Origin: an uncultured Clostridia bacterium
GTDB taxonomy: Bacteria; Bacillota; Clostridia; TANB77; CAG-508
Direction of reading: 5' to 3'
NCBI GenBank assembly: GCA_934149005.1
Contig: CAKPDN010000008.1
Coordinates: 3,304 to 67,303 of the forward strand
Length of the DNA: 64,000 bases
Shown here piece by piece: positions 42,274-51,107 of this stretch. How positions within the stretch are numbered: the first letter of the stretch is position 1; each line of letters opens with the position of its first letter. Made by a program: the position numbers and the translations under genes. The notes beneath the pieces are model-generated. The model had not been told where the DNA came from, searched no databases, and was given only the letters and a program-made list of their open reading frames with translations.

Positions 42274-42909
42274 CTATTTAGTAGCCTTTACAGCTGATTT
42301 TATTTTTAAGATAGATCCCTTTGCTCCTGGTACACTACCTTTTAATAAGATTACGTTCTTATCCATATCTACTTTTACTACATCTAAGTTTTGTATTGTA
42401 ATTGTAACTTTTCCCATGTGTCCTGGTAATTTTTTACCTTTAAATACTCTACCTGGTGTTGATGTAGATCCCATTGAACCAGGTCTTCTATGGTACATAG
42501 AACCATGTCCCATTGGTCCTCTGTGTTGTCCATGTCTTTTGATAACACCTTGAAATCCTTTTCCTTTTGATGTTCCTTGAACATCTACTTTTTCTCCTGC
42601 TTCAAATACATCTGCTTTAACTTCATCTCCAACTTTAACACCTTCAATTGATTCTAATCTGAATTCTCTTAAGTGTTTTTTAGCTTCAAGACCAGCTTTT
42701 GCAAAATGTCCTTTTTCTGGTTTATTTATATGTTTATCTTTTACTTCACCAAATCCTAATTGTACAGCATCATATCCATCAGTTTCAACTGTTTTTACTT
42801 GTGCTACTGTACATGGTCCAGCTTCTATAACTGTTACTGGAATTACATTTCCTTTTTCATCAAAGATTTGTGTCATTCCAACTTTTCTTCCGATTATTCC
42901 TTTTTTCAT
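42274..42909 (-). CDS. rplC: Ribosomal protein L3
   Basis: 211 residues. KGIIGRKVGMTQIFDEKGNV at the start and the finger GKGFQGVIKRHGQHRGPMGH with GSMGSTSTPGRVFKGKKLPG. It reaches toward the peptidyl-transferase centre. 70 nt downstream of rpsJ. Confidence 0.97.
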   Translation of the reverse strand: MKKGIIGRKVGMTQIFDEKGNVIPVTVIEAGPCTVAQVKTVETDGYDAVQLGFGEVKDKHINKPEKGHFAKAGLEAKKHLREFRLESIEGVKVGDEVKADVFEAGEKVDVQGTSKGKGFQGVIKRHGQHRGPMGHGSMYHRRPGSMGSTSTPGRVFKGKKLPGHMGKVTITIQNLDVVKVDMDKNVILLKGSVPGAKGSILKIKSAVKATK

Positions 42910-42979
42910 TTTTCTCTCCTTACTATTGGCTGATACTTATATTTGCACATTTGTGTAATATCAGCTTGGTTTTAGATTT

Positions 42980-43306
42980 TTATAATTTAATTTCTATTTC
43001 AACACCTGCTGGTAATTCTAATTTCATTAGACTATCAACTGTTTTTTGTGTTGGGTAAAGAATGTCAATAACTCTTTTATGTGTTCTCATTTCAAATTGT
43101 TCTCTTGAATCTTTGTATTTGTGTGGAGAACGTAATATTGTTACTACTTCTTTTTGTGTTGGTAGTGGAATAGGACCTGAAACTTTTGCTCCTGTTTTTT
43201 TAGCTGTTTCTACTATTTTTTCAGCAGACTGATCTAAAACTACATGGTCATAAGCTTTTAATCTTATTCTAATTTTTTCACTTGTTACAACTGTTGTTTT
43301 TGCCAT
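42980..43306 (-). CDS. rpsJ: Ribosomal protein S10
   Basis: 108 residues. KIRIRLKAYDHVVLDQSAEK, SGPIPLPTQKEVVTILRSPH and REQFEMRTHKRVIDIL are canonical. First gene of the long minus-strand cluster; it also acts as NusE in antitermination. Its leader starts at a consensus promoter about 240 nt upstream. Confidence 0.97.
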   Translation of the reverse strand: MAKTTVVTSEKIRIRLKAYDHVVLDQSAEKIVETAKKTGAKVSGPIPLPTQKEVVTILRSPHKYKDSREQFEMRTHKRVIDILYPTQKTVDSLMKLELPAGVEIEIKL

Positions 43307-43381
43307 TGTAATTTTCCCTCCTTAAAATAATATAATTTGTTTTTACCTTGGCAAGTTAAAACGCACTCTAGTGTTTTGAAA

Positions 43382-43478
43382 TCACCTTTTATTAAAGCCC
43401 AAAATATGCATGATAATTCTGGGATAAGTGCTTATATATTCAAACTTACCGCCTGGTCTTTGCCATGACATACTCCAC
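43382..43478 (-). CDS. Putative S10-operon leader peptide with CGG before stop
   Basis: GTG at 43476-43478 has GGAGG eight bases upstream. Zero frame reads MEYVMAKTR, then CGG and TAA at once. Skipping the C gives Gly and an open frame of 21 more codons ending at TGA (43382-43384), about 75 nt before rpsJ. The region is clearly richer in G and C than its surroundings. An upstream frame from 43533 also meets a CGG (43504-43506), whose +1 shift leads into this same frame. No homologue is known to me. Confidence 0.4.
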
Positions 43479-43553
43479 TGAAGTTCCCTCCATTCTTGCT
43501 TTTCCGTAAGAATGTAGCCACATTCAGTTTCATCGCTCAATTCATGCTTATAT

Positions 43554-43582
43554 ATTATACAATGCTTTGTTCCGTATGTCAA
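43554..43582 (-). promoter_or_regulatory. Full-consensus promoter of the S10 operon
   Basis: TTGACA (43577-43582), a 17-nt spacer and TATAAT (43554-43559) on the minus strand. Transcription should start near 43547, giving a leader of about 240 nt before rpsJ. Confidence 0.88.
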
Positions 43583-43690
43583 GAAGTTTTTCGTTTTTTT
43601 CGCAAGTACTAGGAATAAATTTGTTAAATCTCAGTATCAATTTATAAATTGGGAGATATTTTTTTGCACTTTAGGTCTGTTATATAAATT

Positions 43691-44647
43691 TTACTCATCT
43701 ATTATTTTATCAATAGACTGTTCTCTCATATTTTTTATAATTCTACAACTATTATTAAGTTTTTCTTGTTCTTCTGAAGTTAACTCAAGATGTAATAATT
43801 CTCTCACTCCATTACTATTTATAATTGCTGGTACTCCTATATAAATATCATCTTGTCCATATTCTCCATCTTTTAAATATGTTGAGATTGTTAAAATTGC
43901 ATTTTCATTATCTAAAACTGCTTTTACTAATTTGCTTAATGCCATACCAATTCCATAATAAGTTGCTTTTTTCTTATTTATAATTTCATATGCAGCATTT
44001 ACAACATCTTGGTGAATCCTTTCTAGGTCTTTCATAGGAAGATTATTGTCTTTCATTACATCTTTTATTTTTTTACATCCTACATATGCATGATCCCATG
44101 GTACAAAAGAAGAGTCTCCATGTTCTCCCATTATATATGCATGTATATTTTTGCTAGAAATCTTTAAATAATCTGATACTATATAACGTAATCTTGCTGT
44201 ATCTAAAACTGTACCTGAACCTATTACTTGATTTTTAGGAAGTCCTGATACTTTAGCTACCACGTAAGTCATTAAATCAACTGGATTACTTGCAACAATA
44301 ATAACACCATTAAATCCACTATTCATTATGTTTTGTGTAATACCTTTCATTATTTTTGTGTTTGTTTCTGCTAGCTCTAGTCTTGTTTGTCCTGGCTTTT
44401 GTGCTATCCCTGCTGTAATTACAACTACTTGTGCATCTTTACATTCTTCATAATCTCCTGCTTTTATTACCATTTTTTGTGGTGCAAATGGTAGTCCATG
44501 AGATAAATCCATTTGTTCCCCTTCTGTCTTTTCTTTATCTATATCTATTAATACTAATTCATTAACGCCACCTCTATTTAGCATAGAATATGCCATACTC
44601 ATTCCTACAAATCCTGTTCCCACAAGAACTACTTTTCCTTTTTTCAT
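43691..44647 (-). CDS. ldh: L-lactate dehydrogenase
   Basis: 318 residues. NAD-binding GTGFVGMSMAYSM, catalytic MGEHGDSSFVPWDHA, VASNPVDLMTYVVAKVSGLP and the substrate Arg in GQTRLELAETN. It reduces pyruvate to lactate with NADH, pointing to fermentative metabolism. Single-gene unit upstream of the S10 promoter. Confidence 0.95.
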   Translation of the reverse strand: MKKGKVVLVGTGFVGMSMAYSMLNRGGVNELVLIDIDKEKTEGEQMDLSHGLPFAPQKMVIKAGDYEECKDAQVVVITAGIAQKPGQTRLELAETNTKIMKGITQNIMNSGFNGVIIVASNPVDLMTYVVAKVSGLPKNQVIGSGTVLDTARLRYIVSDYLKISSKNIHAYIMGEHGDSSFVPWDHAYVGCKKIKDVMKDNNLPMKDLERIHQDVVNAAYEIINKKKATYYGIGMALSKLVKAVLDNENAILTISTYLKDGEYGQDDIYIGVPAIINSNGVRELLHLELTSEEQEKLNNSCRIIKNMREQSIDKIIDE

Positions 44648-44720
44648 AAATATTCCTCCTTTTTAACTATATAATTATATAACTTTTTTTAATGTTTTTA
44701 AACATTTATTTTAAAAATAT

Positions 44721-44749
44721 TTTACTTTTGTTATTTTTTATGATATAAT
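44721..44749 (+). promoter_or_regulatory. Promoter of the DUF4364 gene
   Basis: TTTACT (44721-44726), a 17-nt spacer and extended -10 TGATATAAT (TATAAT at 44744-44749), 39 nt before the ATG. Confidence 0.7.
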
Positions 44750-44787
44750 TTTCAAAATGATGAGCTAAGCGAAAGGAGTGTTATACG

Positions 44788-45342
44788 ATGTCTTGTTCAG
44801 ATAATACTACTGCTTTGGCTGAAAATAAAGTTTTAATTTTATATATATTAGATCAAATATCAAATGGAATTTTGGAAAGTGGTTTATATAAAATTATTTC
44901 TTCAATAAATGATGTTAATTACTTTTATTTTAAAGAAGTTTTAACAGATTTATTAGATTCAAAGTTAGTAGGAATTTTCACAAAAGATGAAGAAGAATCT
45001 GTTCTAAAAATAACAAGTGAAGGAAAAAATGCTTTATCTCTTACTATTGATGTTTTACCAGGAATTTTAAAATTAAGGGCTGATAATGTTTTTAAAAAAT
45101 CATTTCCTTCTATTACTAATGAAACTTCTGTTATTTCTGAGTTTATTCCTAAAGATGAAAACGACTATACTATTAAATGTAAAATAATTGAAAAAAATGA
45201 AACAATATTTGAGGTTAAAACTTTTGCAGGTTCTCGTGAAAGAGCAAAGAAAATTGTAGATAATTGGAATAAAAATGCTTCTAAAATATATCCTAAAATA
45301 CTAGATATGTTATTAGAAGATTCTTCTGAAAAAGAACAATAG
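44788..45342 (+). CDS. DUF4364 family protein
   Basis: 184 residues. ENKVLILYILDQISNGILES followed by a winged-helix-like N-terminal domain (about 10-85), then a small beta domain with FEVKTFAGSRERAKKIVDNW. The pattern matches DUF4364, a conserved family of Clostridia that resembles PadR-like winged helix regulators. Its job is unknown. GAAAGGAG precedes the ATG and a long hairpin follows the stop. Confidence 0.8.
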   Translation: MSCSDNTTALAENKVLILYILDQISNGILESGLYKIISSINDVNYFYFKEVLTDLLDSKLVGIFTKDEEESVLKITSEGKNALSLTIDVLPGILKLRADNVFKKSFPSITNETSVISEFIPKDENDYTIKCKIIEKNETIFEVKTFAGSRERAKKIVDNWNKNASKIYPKILDMLLEDSSEKEQ

Positions 45343-45390
45343 TGAGCTTAACTTTATATTTAAATTTTTGAATATAGAGTTAAGCTCACT
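45341..45390. terminator. 20-bp hairpin after the DUF4364 gene
   Basis: AGTGAGCTTAACTTTATATT (45341-45360) pairs with AATATAGAGTTAAGCTCACT (45371-45390), one mismatch, 10-nt loop. The stem begins in the stop codon. The T-run afterwards is weak. A second 9-bp hairpin lies at 45408-45427. Confidence 0.65.
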
Positions 45391-45475
45391 TATAATTGTT
45401 CGCGTGTGAAATTTGCAAAGCAAATTTCTGTACAATTTACTTAGTTCGAAAAACTTTTCTATAATATAAAAAATG

Positions 45476-45503
45476 ATTAATGAGTAGTTAGATACTCCTT
45501 AAT
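45476..45503 (-). terminator. Terminator of the pyrophosphorylase gene
   Basis: ATTAAGGAGTA and TACTCATTAAT on the minus strand form an 11-bp stem with one mismatch and a 6-nt loop, followed by CATTTTTTAT. Confidence 0.7.
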
Positions 45504-45511
45504 CTTTCTTT

Positions 45512-46759
45512 TTATTTTTGTCTTTCCCAATATTTTTCATATAATTCTTTAGCCGTTTTTGGACTGTCTGCTCCTTCTTTGTTTTTTACAGGTGCAAAAT
45601 CATCCTCTCTCTTTCCTCTAAGAATAGCAATATCATCAAATAATTCAAAACTGTCAAAAATGAAAGCTTCAAATTTAAATGAATTTGGTTCTTCTGGTAT
45701 AATTTCTTTTCCATTTCCATCTATATAAGAATTCTTTTTAAAAGCACTATGATAAATTAAAGGCTCTTTACTGATTTTTTCTATTGCTTCTATTGTAAAT
45801 AAATTGCACATAATATGTGATTCTCCATATTTAAGTTCTCCTTTATTATCTACTTCTTCAGCCATTTTTTCTGGTAGTTCTGAATATTCTATAACTTTTG
45901 GATGCCCATTCATCTTACAAAATACTCCAACTCTTTCATGTGGATTTGCTTTAACTACTGATTTTGATGCAATTTGTACATTTTTATCAATTGCCATTCC
46001 AAGTAATATAGTATCTGCCATTTTTAAAATAGCATTATCTACACCCCCTATAAATATCCATTTAATACCTCTTTCTTTCATATCTGAAAGCATTCCTGTT
46101 TTCCTTAAAGATGAAAAAACTCCACCATTTCCATCAGATGCTTCTTTTATTTTAAAATCTTTTCCTATTAGTATTTTTCCTTCTGTATTTATTAATGGTA
46201 ATTCTCCTTGTTCAAATAACATTACACTATTTTTATCATATCCAAAATAATTATTTTTTTCTAAAAATTCTTTTGTTGCATCATTATTTTCTTTGCTTGT
46301 CATTATGTACCATGGAATAACTATATTATATTTTTTATTAGCTTCTTTTAAGTTTTCTGCTAAAATTTCAAATAAATATTTTCCTTTGCCATAAACATCT
46401 AATTTAAATGTTCCTTTTGGTCCAGTGTGTCCAAGTCTTGTTCCTTGTCCTCCTGCCATTGTAACAACTGCATATTTCCCATTTATAATTACCTTTTCAC
46501 CTAATTCATCAAATTTGTCTTTTTCATTTTTAGTTAATTTTTCTTTATCTAAATATTCTACTGATTCTATTTTATTTTCTTTTATTTCTATTTCTTTTTT
46601 TGTATTATCATATAATTCTTCTATTTGATGAAAGTCTATTCTGTTTATTTGCTCTATTAATTCTTCTTTTTGTTTCCCTTCTAATTTATTTAATAATTTT
46701 ATTATATGTTCTTGATTATATATTTTCAATAATTGTACTGTTTCCTCGCTTTTATCCAT
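45512..46759 (-). CDS. UDP-sugar pyrophosphorylase, UAP1-like
   Basis: 415 residues. The nucleotide-binding VVTMAGGQGTRLGHTGPKGT near residue 98 and WYIMTSKENNDATKEFLEKN, GNGGVFSSLRKTGMLSDM and FIGGVDNAILKMADTILLGM match the eukaryote-type UDP-N-acetylhexosamine pyrophosphorylase family rather than GlmU or GalU. It would join UTP with a sugar 1-phosphate to give UDP-sugar and pyrophosphate. The precise sugar cannot be read from the sequence. Divergent from spoIVA. Confidence 0.85.
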   Translation of the reverse strand: MDKSEETVQLLKIYNQEHIIKLLNKLEGKQKEELIEQINRIDFHQIEELYDNTKKEIEIKENKIESVEYLDKEKLTKNEKDKFDELGEKVIINGKYAVVTMAGGQGTRLGHTGPKGTFKLDVYGKGKYLFEILAENLKEANKKYNIVIPWYIMTSKENNDATKEFLEKNNYFGYDKNSVMLFEQGELPLINTEGKILIGKDFKIKEASDGNGGVFSSLRKTGMLSDMKERGIKWIFIGGVDNAILKMADTILLGMAIDKNVQIASKSVVKANPHERVGVFCKMNGHPKVIEYSELPEKMAEEVDNKGELKYGESHIMCNLFTIEAIEKISKEPLIYHSAFKKNSYIDGNGKEIIPEEPNSFKFEAFIFDSFELFDDIAILRGKREDDFAPVKNKEGADSPKTAKELYEKYWERQK

Positions 46760-47116
46760 TAGTTACATCCTTCCTTTATATTTGTCTAAAATGCTTTTGT
46801 GAATATATTTTTCAAATATTATATATTCATTATTTTCTTATTGTAATGCGACAAATACTATTTTTTATATTTATTACTATATTTTATTCTCAATTTTTAT
46901 TTTTGTTATTTTATAACATATGGCTATTCTAACATATTTTTATTAATTTGGCAATTTTTTTTTAAAACTTGTCATATACTTTAGAAATTAGCCATATAAA
47001 TTAATTAAAGTTATATGGTACAAACATTATGTACAAAGGGAATATACCAAGTTATTTATTGTATGGTTTCTCTGCAAAATTAAAAAGATTAGTAATTTAA
47101 AAAGGGAGGTATATAG
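46760..47116. other. Divergent intergenic region upstream of spoIVA
   Basis: 357 nt between the pyrophosphorylase gene and spoIVA. It is very AT-rich, with no ORF that has a ribosome-binding site. A candidate sigma-E promoter is at 46971-47000; the pyrophosphorylase promoter is not clear to me. Nothing else is seen. Confidence 0.5.
46971..47000 (+). promoter_or_regulatory. Candidate sigma-E promoter of spoIVA
   Basis: GTCATAT, 15 nt, CATATAAA resembles the sigma-E pattern (ATA-rich -35 box and CATA-type -10 box with a 14-15 nt spacer). spoIVA is a mother-cell gene controlled by sigma-E in Bacillus. Weak motif on its own. Confidence 0.35.
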
Positions 47117-48595
47117 ATGGAAAATTCTAATTTATATCAGGACATAGCTAAAAGAACTGATGGTGACATTTATGTGGGCGTTGTAGGTCCTGTTCGTACT
47201 GGTAAATCTACTTTTATTAAAAATTTTATGGATTTACTTGTAATTCCAAATATTGATAATGAATACAAAAAAGAAAGAGCGAAAGATGAACTGCCTCAAA
47301 GTGCTGGTGGCAGAACAATAATGACAACAGAGCCAAAATTTGTTCCAAATGAGGCAATTGAAATTACTCTTGATAATAATTTAAAATTTAAAACAAGACT
47401 AGTTGATTGTGTTGGCTATCTAGTAGATAATGCCATTGGATATTTAGAAGATGATATGCCTAGAATGGTAAAAACACCTTGGTCTGATGAGGAAATCCCA
47501 TTTGAAACAGCTGCTGAGATTGGTACTAAAAAGGTTATTGAAGAGCATTCAACAATTGGCATTTTGGTAACATCTGATGGTAGCATTACAGATATTCCAA
47601 GAGAAGATTATATTAAAGCTGAAGAACGAGTTGTTTCAGAATTAAAAGCTTTAAATAAACCTTTTATACTTTTGTTAAATTCTGAAAATCCTGATTCTGA
47701 ATATTCTCGAGAGCTTGCTAAAAAATTAACCGAAAAATATGATACTACAGTCCTTCCTATAAATTGTGCTAATCTTACTATAAATGATATAAATAACATG
47801 TTCTCTAAAATTTTATATGAATTTCCTGCACAAAAAATTGTTATTAAATTTCCTCGTTGGGTTGATGGTTTAGATTTTAATCATCCAATGAAAAGTCAAT
47901 TATTTAATGAAATAAAAGATGCTTTTTCAAATATTCATGTTTTAAAAGATATTTCAAATTGTGTACAAAAAATTAATCAAACAGAAATAATTTCAAAAAC
48001 TACTATTACAAATATTGAATTAGGCTCTGGGAATGTAAAAATACAAATTGATGTAAAAGAAGAATTATTCTATAAAGTTTTATCAGAAATTACTGGTGTA
48101 AGTGTTGAAAATGAAGGAGATTTATTTGGTATAATTTCTGACCTTTCATCTGCTAAAAAGAAATATGATAAAATTGCATATGCATTAGAAGAAGTAAATG
48201 CAAAAGGATATGGAATTGTTACTCCTTCAATTGATGACTTAGTTCTTGATGAACCCGAAATGGTTAAACAAGGCTCAAGATTTGGTGTAAAACTAAAAGC
48301 TACCGCTCCTAGTATACATATGATTAAAACGAATGTAACTACTGAAGTTTCTCCAATTGTTGGCTCTGAAAAACAATCTGAAGATCTTGTAAATTACTTA
48401 CTTTCTGGATTTGAGGATGACCCAAAGAAAATTTGGGAATCAAACATTTTTGGCAGGAGCTTACATGAACTTGTTAATGAAGGATTACAAGCCAAACTTT
48501 CTAAAATGCCAGAAGATGCCCAAATAAAACTTCAAGAAACTCTTGAACGAATTGTAAATGAAGGGTCTGGTGGATTGATTTGTATCATACTATAG
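47117..48595 (+). CDS. spoIVA: Stage IV sporulation protein A
   Basis: 492 residues. P-loop VGVVGPVRTGKSTFIKNFMD near residue 20, the conserved DELPQSAGGRTIMTTEPKFV, a middle domain, and the C-terminal end GGLICIIL. SpoIVA is the mother-cell ATPase that polymerises into the basement layer of the spore coat. Length and all landmarks match the family. AAAGGGAGG precedes the ATG. Confidence 0.97.
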   Translation: MENSNLYQDIAKRTDGDIYVGVVGPVRTGKSTFIKNFMDLLVIPNIDNEYKKERAKDELPQSAGGRTIMTTEPKFVPNEAIEITLDNNLKFKTRLVDCVGYLVDNAIGYLEDDMPRMVKTPWSDEEIPFETAAEIGTKKVIEEHSTIGILVTSDGSITDIPREDYIKAEERVVSELKALNKPFILLLNSENPDSEYSRELAKKLTEKYDTTVLPINCANLTINDINNMFSKILYEFPAQKIVIKFPRWVDGLDFNHPMKSQLFNEIKDAFSNIHVLKDISNCVQKINQTEIISKTTITNIELGSGNVKIQIDVKEELFYKVLSEITGVSVENEGDLFGIISDLSSAKKKYDKIAYALEEVNAKGYGIVTPSIDDLVLDEPEMVKQGSRFGVKLKATAPSIHMIKTNVTTEVSPIVGSEKQSEDLVNYLLSGFEDDPKKIWESNIFGRSLHELVNEGLQAKLSKMPEDAQIKLQETLERIVNEGSGGLICIIL

Positions 48596-48601
48596 AAAAA
48601 A

Positions 48602-48638
48602 CGGGATTGTGGGGCCACCACACCAAATCCCGCTTTTT
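48602..48638 (+). terminator. Terminator of spoIVA
   Basis: CGGGATT (48602-48608) and AATCCCG (48626-48632) with inner GTGG/CCAC pairs, followed by CTTTTTTT. Confidence 0.9.
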
Positions 48639-48722
48639 TTCATTTCTAAAATTTATAAACATAATAAAACATACTAGTAATAAATTTAATTCTCTTAATT
48701 TTTTTTTGTCTGATACATTTAA

Positions 48723-49745
48723 TTATTTTAAATTTTTTCTTCTTAACTGTCCACAAGCCGCATCAATATCAGAACCCAACTCTCTTCTAATAGTAGCAAC
48801 AATTCCATGATCATTTAAGTAATCTCTGAACTTCATAATATTCTCATTAGAAGACTTAGAGTATGTGCCATTTTCAATTTTATTAATAGGAATCAAATTA
48901 ACGTGGCATAACATTCCATTCAACAATTTAACTAATTCTTTAGCATCTTCAAGATTATCATTACTATCTTTTGCCAATGCATACTCAAAAGAAATTCTTC
49001 TATTAGTTTTTGCAATATAATCCTTGCAAGCTTGCATCAATTCTTCAATTGGAAAAGCATTATTTACAGGCATCATATTACTTCTTTTTTCATTATTTGT
49101 TGCATGTAAAGAAATAGATAAAGTACATTGAATATTCTCCTCTGCTAATCTATAAATACCTGGTACCAACCCACTTGTCGAAACACTTATATGTCTTGCC
49201 CCAATATTTATTCCCTTTGGATTATTTATAATTCTAATTGCATTTACAACATTTGTATAATTATTTAGTGGCTCACCTATTCCCATAAATACAACATTAG
49301 AAATCCTAACACCCGTATCTTGCTCAACAGCCAAAATTTGCTCGACAATTTCACCTGATGTTAAACTTCTTATAAAATTAATCCCTGTTGATGCACAGAA
49401 TTTACATCCCATTTTACAACCAATTTGAGAAGAAACACATATGCTATATCCATGATGATAGCTCATTAAAACTGTTTCTATCGCATTGCCATCTAAGACA
49501 TCAAATAAATATTTTATAGTTCCATCTTTTGACTCTTGTTTTCTTAAAATATTATAATTACACATTGTATAATTTTCTTTTAACTTTTTTCTTAATTCTA
49601 ATGATAAATTTGTCATATCATCAAAATCTCTTACCTTTTCTTCATAAATCCATCTAAATATTTGCTCTGCCCTAAATGGCTTTTCTCCAATTTCTACTAA
49701 TTCTTTTTTTAAATCCTCTAAATTATAATCTTTTATATTCTTCAT
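48723..49745 (-). CDS. rlmN: Dual-specificity rRNA/tRNA methyltransferase RlmN
   Basis: 340 residues. The radical-SAM CxxxCxxC cluster is in IGCKMGCKFCASTGINFIRS; FMGIGEPLNNYTNVVNAIRI and a late Cys near the end (DAACGQL) complete the active site. It methylates A2503 of 23S rRNA and A37 of some tRNAs. A REP palindrome pair sits directly in front of its AAAGGAG site and separates it from hemW. Confidence 0.96.
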   Translation of the reverse strand: MKNIKDYNLEDLKKELVEIGEKPFRAEQIFRWIYEEKVRDFDDMTNLSLELRKKLKENYTMCNYNILRKQESKDGTIKYLFDVLDGNAIETVLMSYHHGYSICVSSQIGCKMGCKFCASTGINFIRSLTSGEIVEQILAVEQDTGVRISNVVFMGIGEPLNNYTNVVNAIRIINNPKGINIGARHISVSTSGLVPGIYRLAEENIQCTLSISLHATNNEKRSNMMPVNNAFPIEELMQACKDYIAKTNRRISFEYALAKDSNDNLEDAKELVKLLNGMLCHVNLIPINKIENGTYSKSSNENIMKFRDYLNDHGIVATIRRELGSDIDAACGQLRRKNLK

Positions 49746-49758
49746 TTTTTTCTCCTTT

Positions 49759-49875
49759 TGAGACAGTTGGGACGGTCCAATTTTGTCTCACTAAAATGTT
49801 GAAAAATGTCGAAAAAATAAAATGACAAATTTCGATAAAAATGTGAGACAAAATCGAACCGTCCCAACTGTCTCA
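49759..49875. repeat. Paired inverted 32-nt REP palindromes (117 nt unit)
   Basis: Two copies, 49759-49790 and 49844-49875, in opposite orientation and differing at two positions, with 53 nt between them holding ATGTCGAAAAA-type motifs. The unit fills the gap between rlmN and hemW like a MITE. The TGA at 49873-49875 is the stop codon of hemW. Confidence 0.9.
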
Positions 49876-51009
49876 CACAAATTCTTCCCAAACTAAATTG
49901 GCAAAATCAAGTCCTTTATTAGTTAACTTTATATTATCTAAATCAATAATAATTAAATTATCTTTGACTAATTTTTGTAATTCTTTTCTAAATAAATATA
50001 TTGGATTTTCTCCAAATTTTTCTTTAAATTTAGAAATTTCAACCCCACTAATTTTTCTTAATCCCAACATCATAAATTCTTTTTTTGTATCTTCTAATGT
50101 TTGTTCTTCATGTACAATTTTAATGTCTTTACTATTTTTGTTTAAATATTCTTCTAAATCACATGTATTTGAATATCTACATCTATTTATATATGAATGT
50201 GCTGCAATTCCAAAACCTACATATTGTTTTTGCTCCCAGCAGTTTATATTATGTTTTGATTCATATCCTATTTCTGCAAAGTTTGATATTTCATAGTGAT
50301 TATATCCATTTAATTCTAAATAATTTTTAGTATACTTATATTGATTTCTTTCTTCTTCTTCTTTTGGCAATTTTAATTCACCATAATTTATCTTGCTTTT
50401 TATTTTAGTTCCTTCTTCGACTATTAAAGAATATACTGATATATGATTGGGTTTTGGTTTTAAATTTATTACTTTTTTTAAACTATCTTTTAAATCTAAT
50501 ATAGTTTGATTTGGAAGTCCTAACATTAAATCTACATTTATATTTTTAAAGCCTACCTCGTCAGCCCATTTATATGTATCTAAAAATTGCTTATAGTTAT
50601 GAATTCTTCCAATTAATTTTAGTATATTGTCATTTGTGCTTTGGAGTCCTATACTTATTCTATTTATTCCACAATTTTTATACATTTGTAGATTATTTCT
50701 TGTAATTGTTCCTGGATTTACTTCAATAGTTGTTTCAATATTATTTTTATTTTGTATATCTGCAACTTCATATATTTTATTTAAAATATTTTGTATATAT
50801 TTTGGTTTTATAGAAGAAGGTGTTCCTCCTCCAATATATATTGTTGTTATATTACTTTTTTTTAATAAATCTTTATTATCTTCAATTTCTTCTGTTATTT
50901 TTTTTATATATTCCTCTTGTATTTCAAATTTATTAGAATATGAAATAAAATCACAATAATCACATTTTTTCACACAAAATGGTATATGTATATATAATCC
51001 AAGTTCCAT
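49873..51009 (-). CDS. hemW: Heme chaperone HemW / coproporphyrinogen oxidase-like radical SAM protein
   Basis: 378 residues. LYIHIPFCVKKCDYCDFISY has the CxxxCxxC cluster; TIYIGGGTPSSIKPKYIQNI and NRISIGLQSTNDNILKLIGR follow. HemW lacks the extra N-terminal Cys of true HemN and is thought to insert heme. The gene ends within a REP palindrome. Confidence 0.9.
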   Translation of the reverse strand: MELGLYIHIPFCVKKCDYCDFISYSNKFEIQEEYIKKITEEIEDNKDLLKKSNITTIYIGGGTPSSIKPKYIQNILNKIYEVADIQNKNNIETTIEVNPGTITRNNLQMYKNCGINRISIGLQSTNDNILKLIGRIHNYKQFLDTYKWADEVGFKNINVDLMLGLPNQTILDLKDSLKKVINLKPKPNHISVYSLIVEEGTKIKSKINYGELKLPKEEEERNQYKYTKNYLELNGYNHYEISNFAEIGYESKHNINCWEQKQYVGFGIAAHSYINRCRYSNTCDLEEYLNKNSKDIKIVHEEQTLEDTKKEFMMLGLRKISGVEISKFKEKFGENPIYLFRKELQKLVKDNLIIIDLDNIKLTNKGLDFANLVWEEFV

Positions 51010-51075
51010 AACCTCTCCTTTGACTAGCAGTCATATTTTGCCTTTTATTTTTTTCGACATTTTTCTACAAAATTG

Positions 51076-51107
51076 TGAGACAAAATCTGTCTGTCCCAAC
51101 TGTCTCA
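51076..51107 (+). repeat. 32-nt REP palindrome at the whiA stop codon
   Basis: TGAGACA...TGTCTCA; on the minus strand its first TGA is the whiA stop. A TTTTTCGACATTTTTC motif flanks it on the far side, as in the other copies. Confidence 0.9.

Noticed and set aside
43382..43582. 66-residue ORF upstream of rpsJ
   Set aside because: Its start codon lies at the -35 box of the S10 promoter, so it cannot be translated from that transcript; only its 3' part may be used after a shift.
49759..51107. REP palindromes as a CRISPR array
   Set aside because: Copies are separated by genes, are palindromic in the RAYT manner and have no regular spacers or cas genes.
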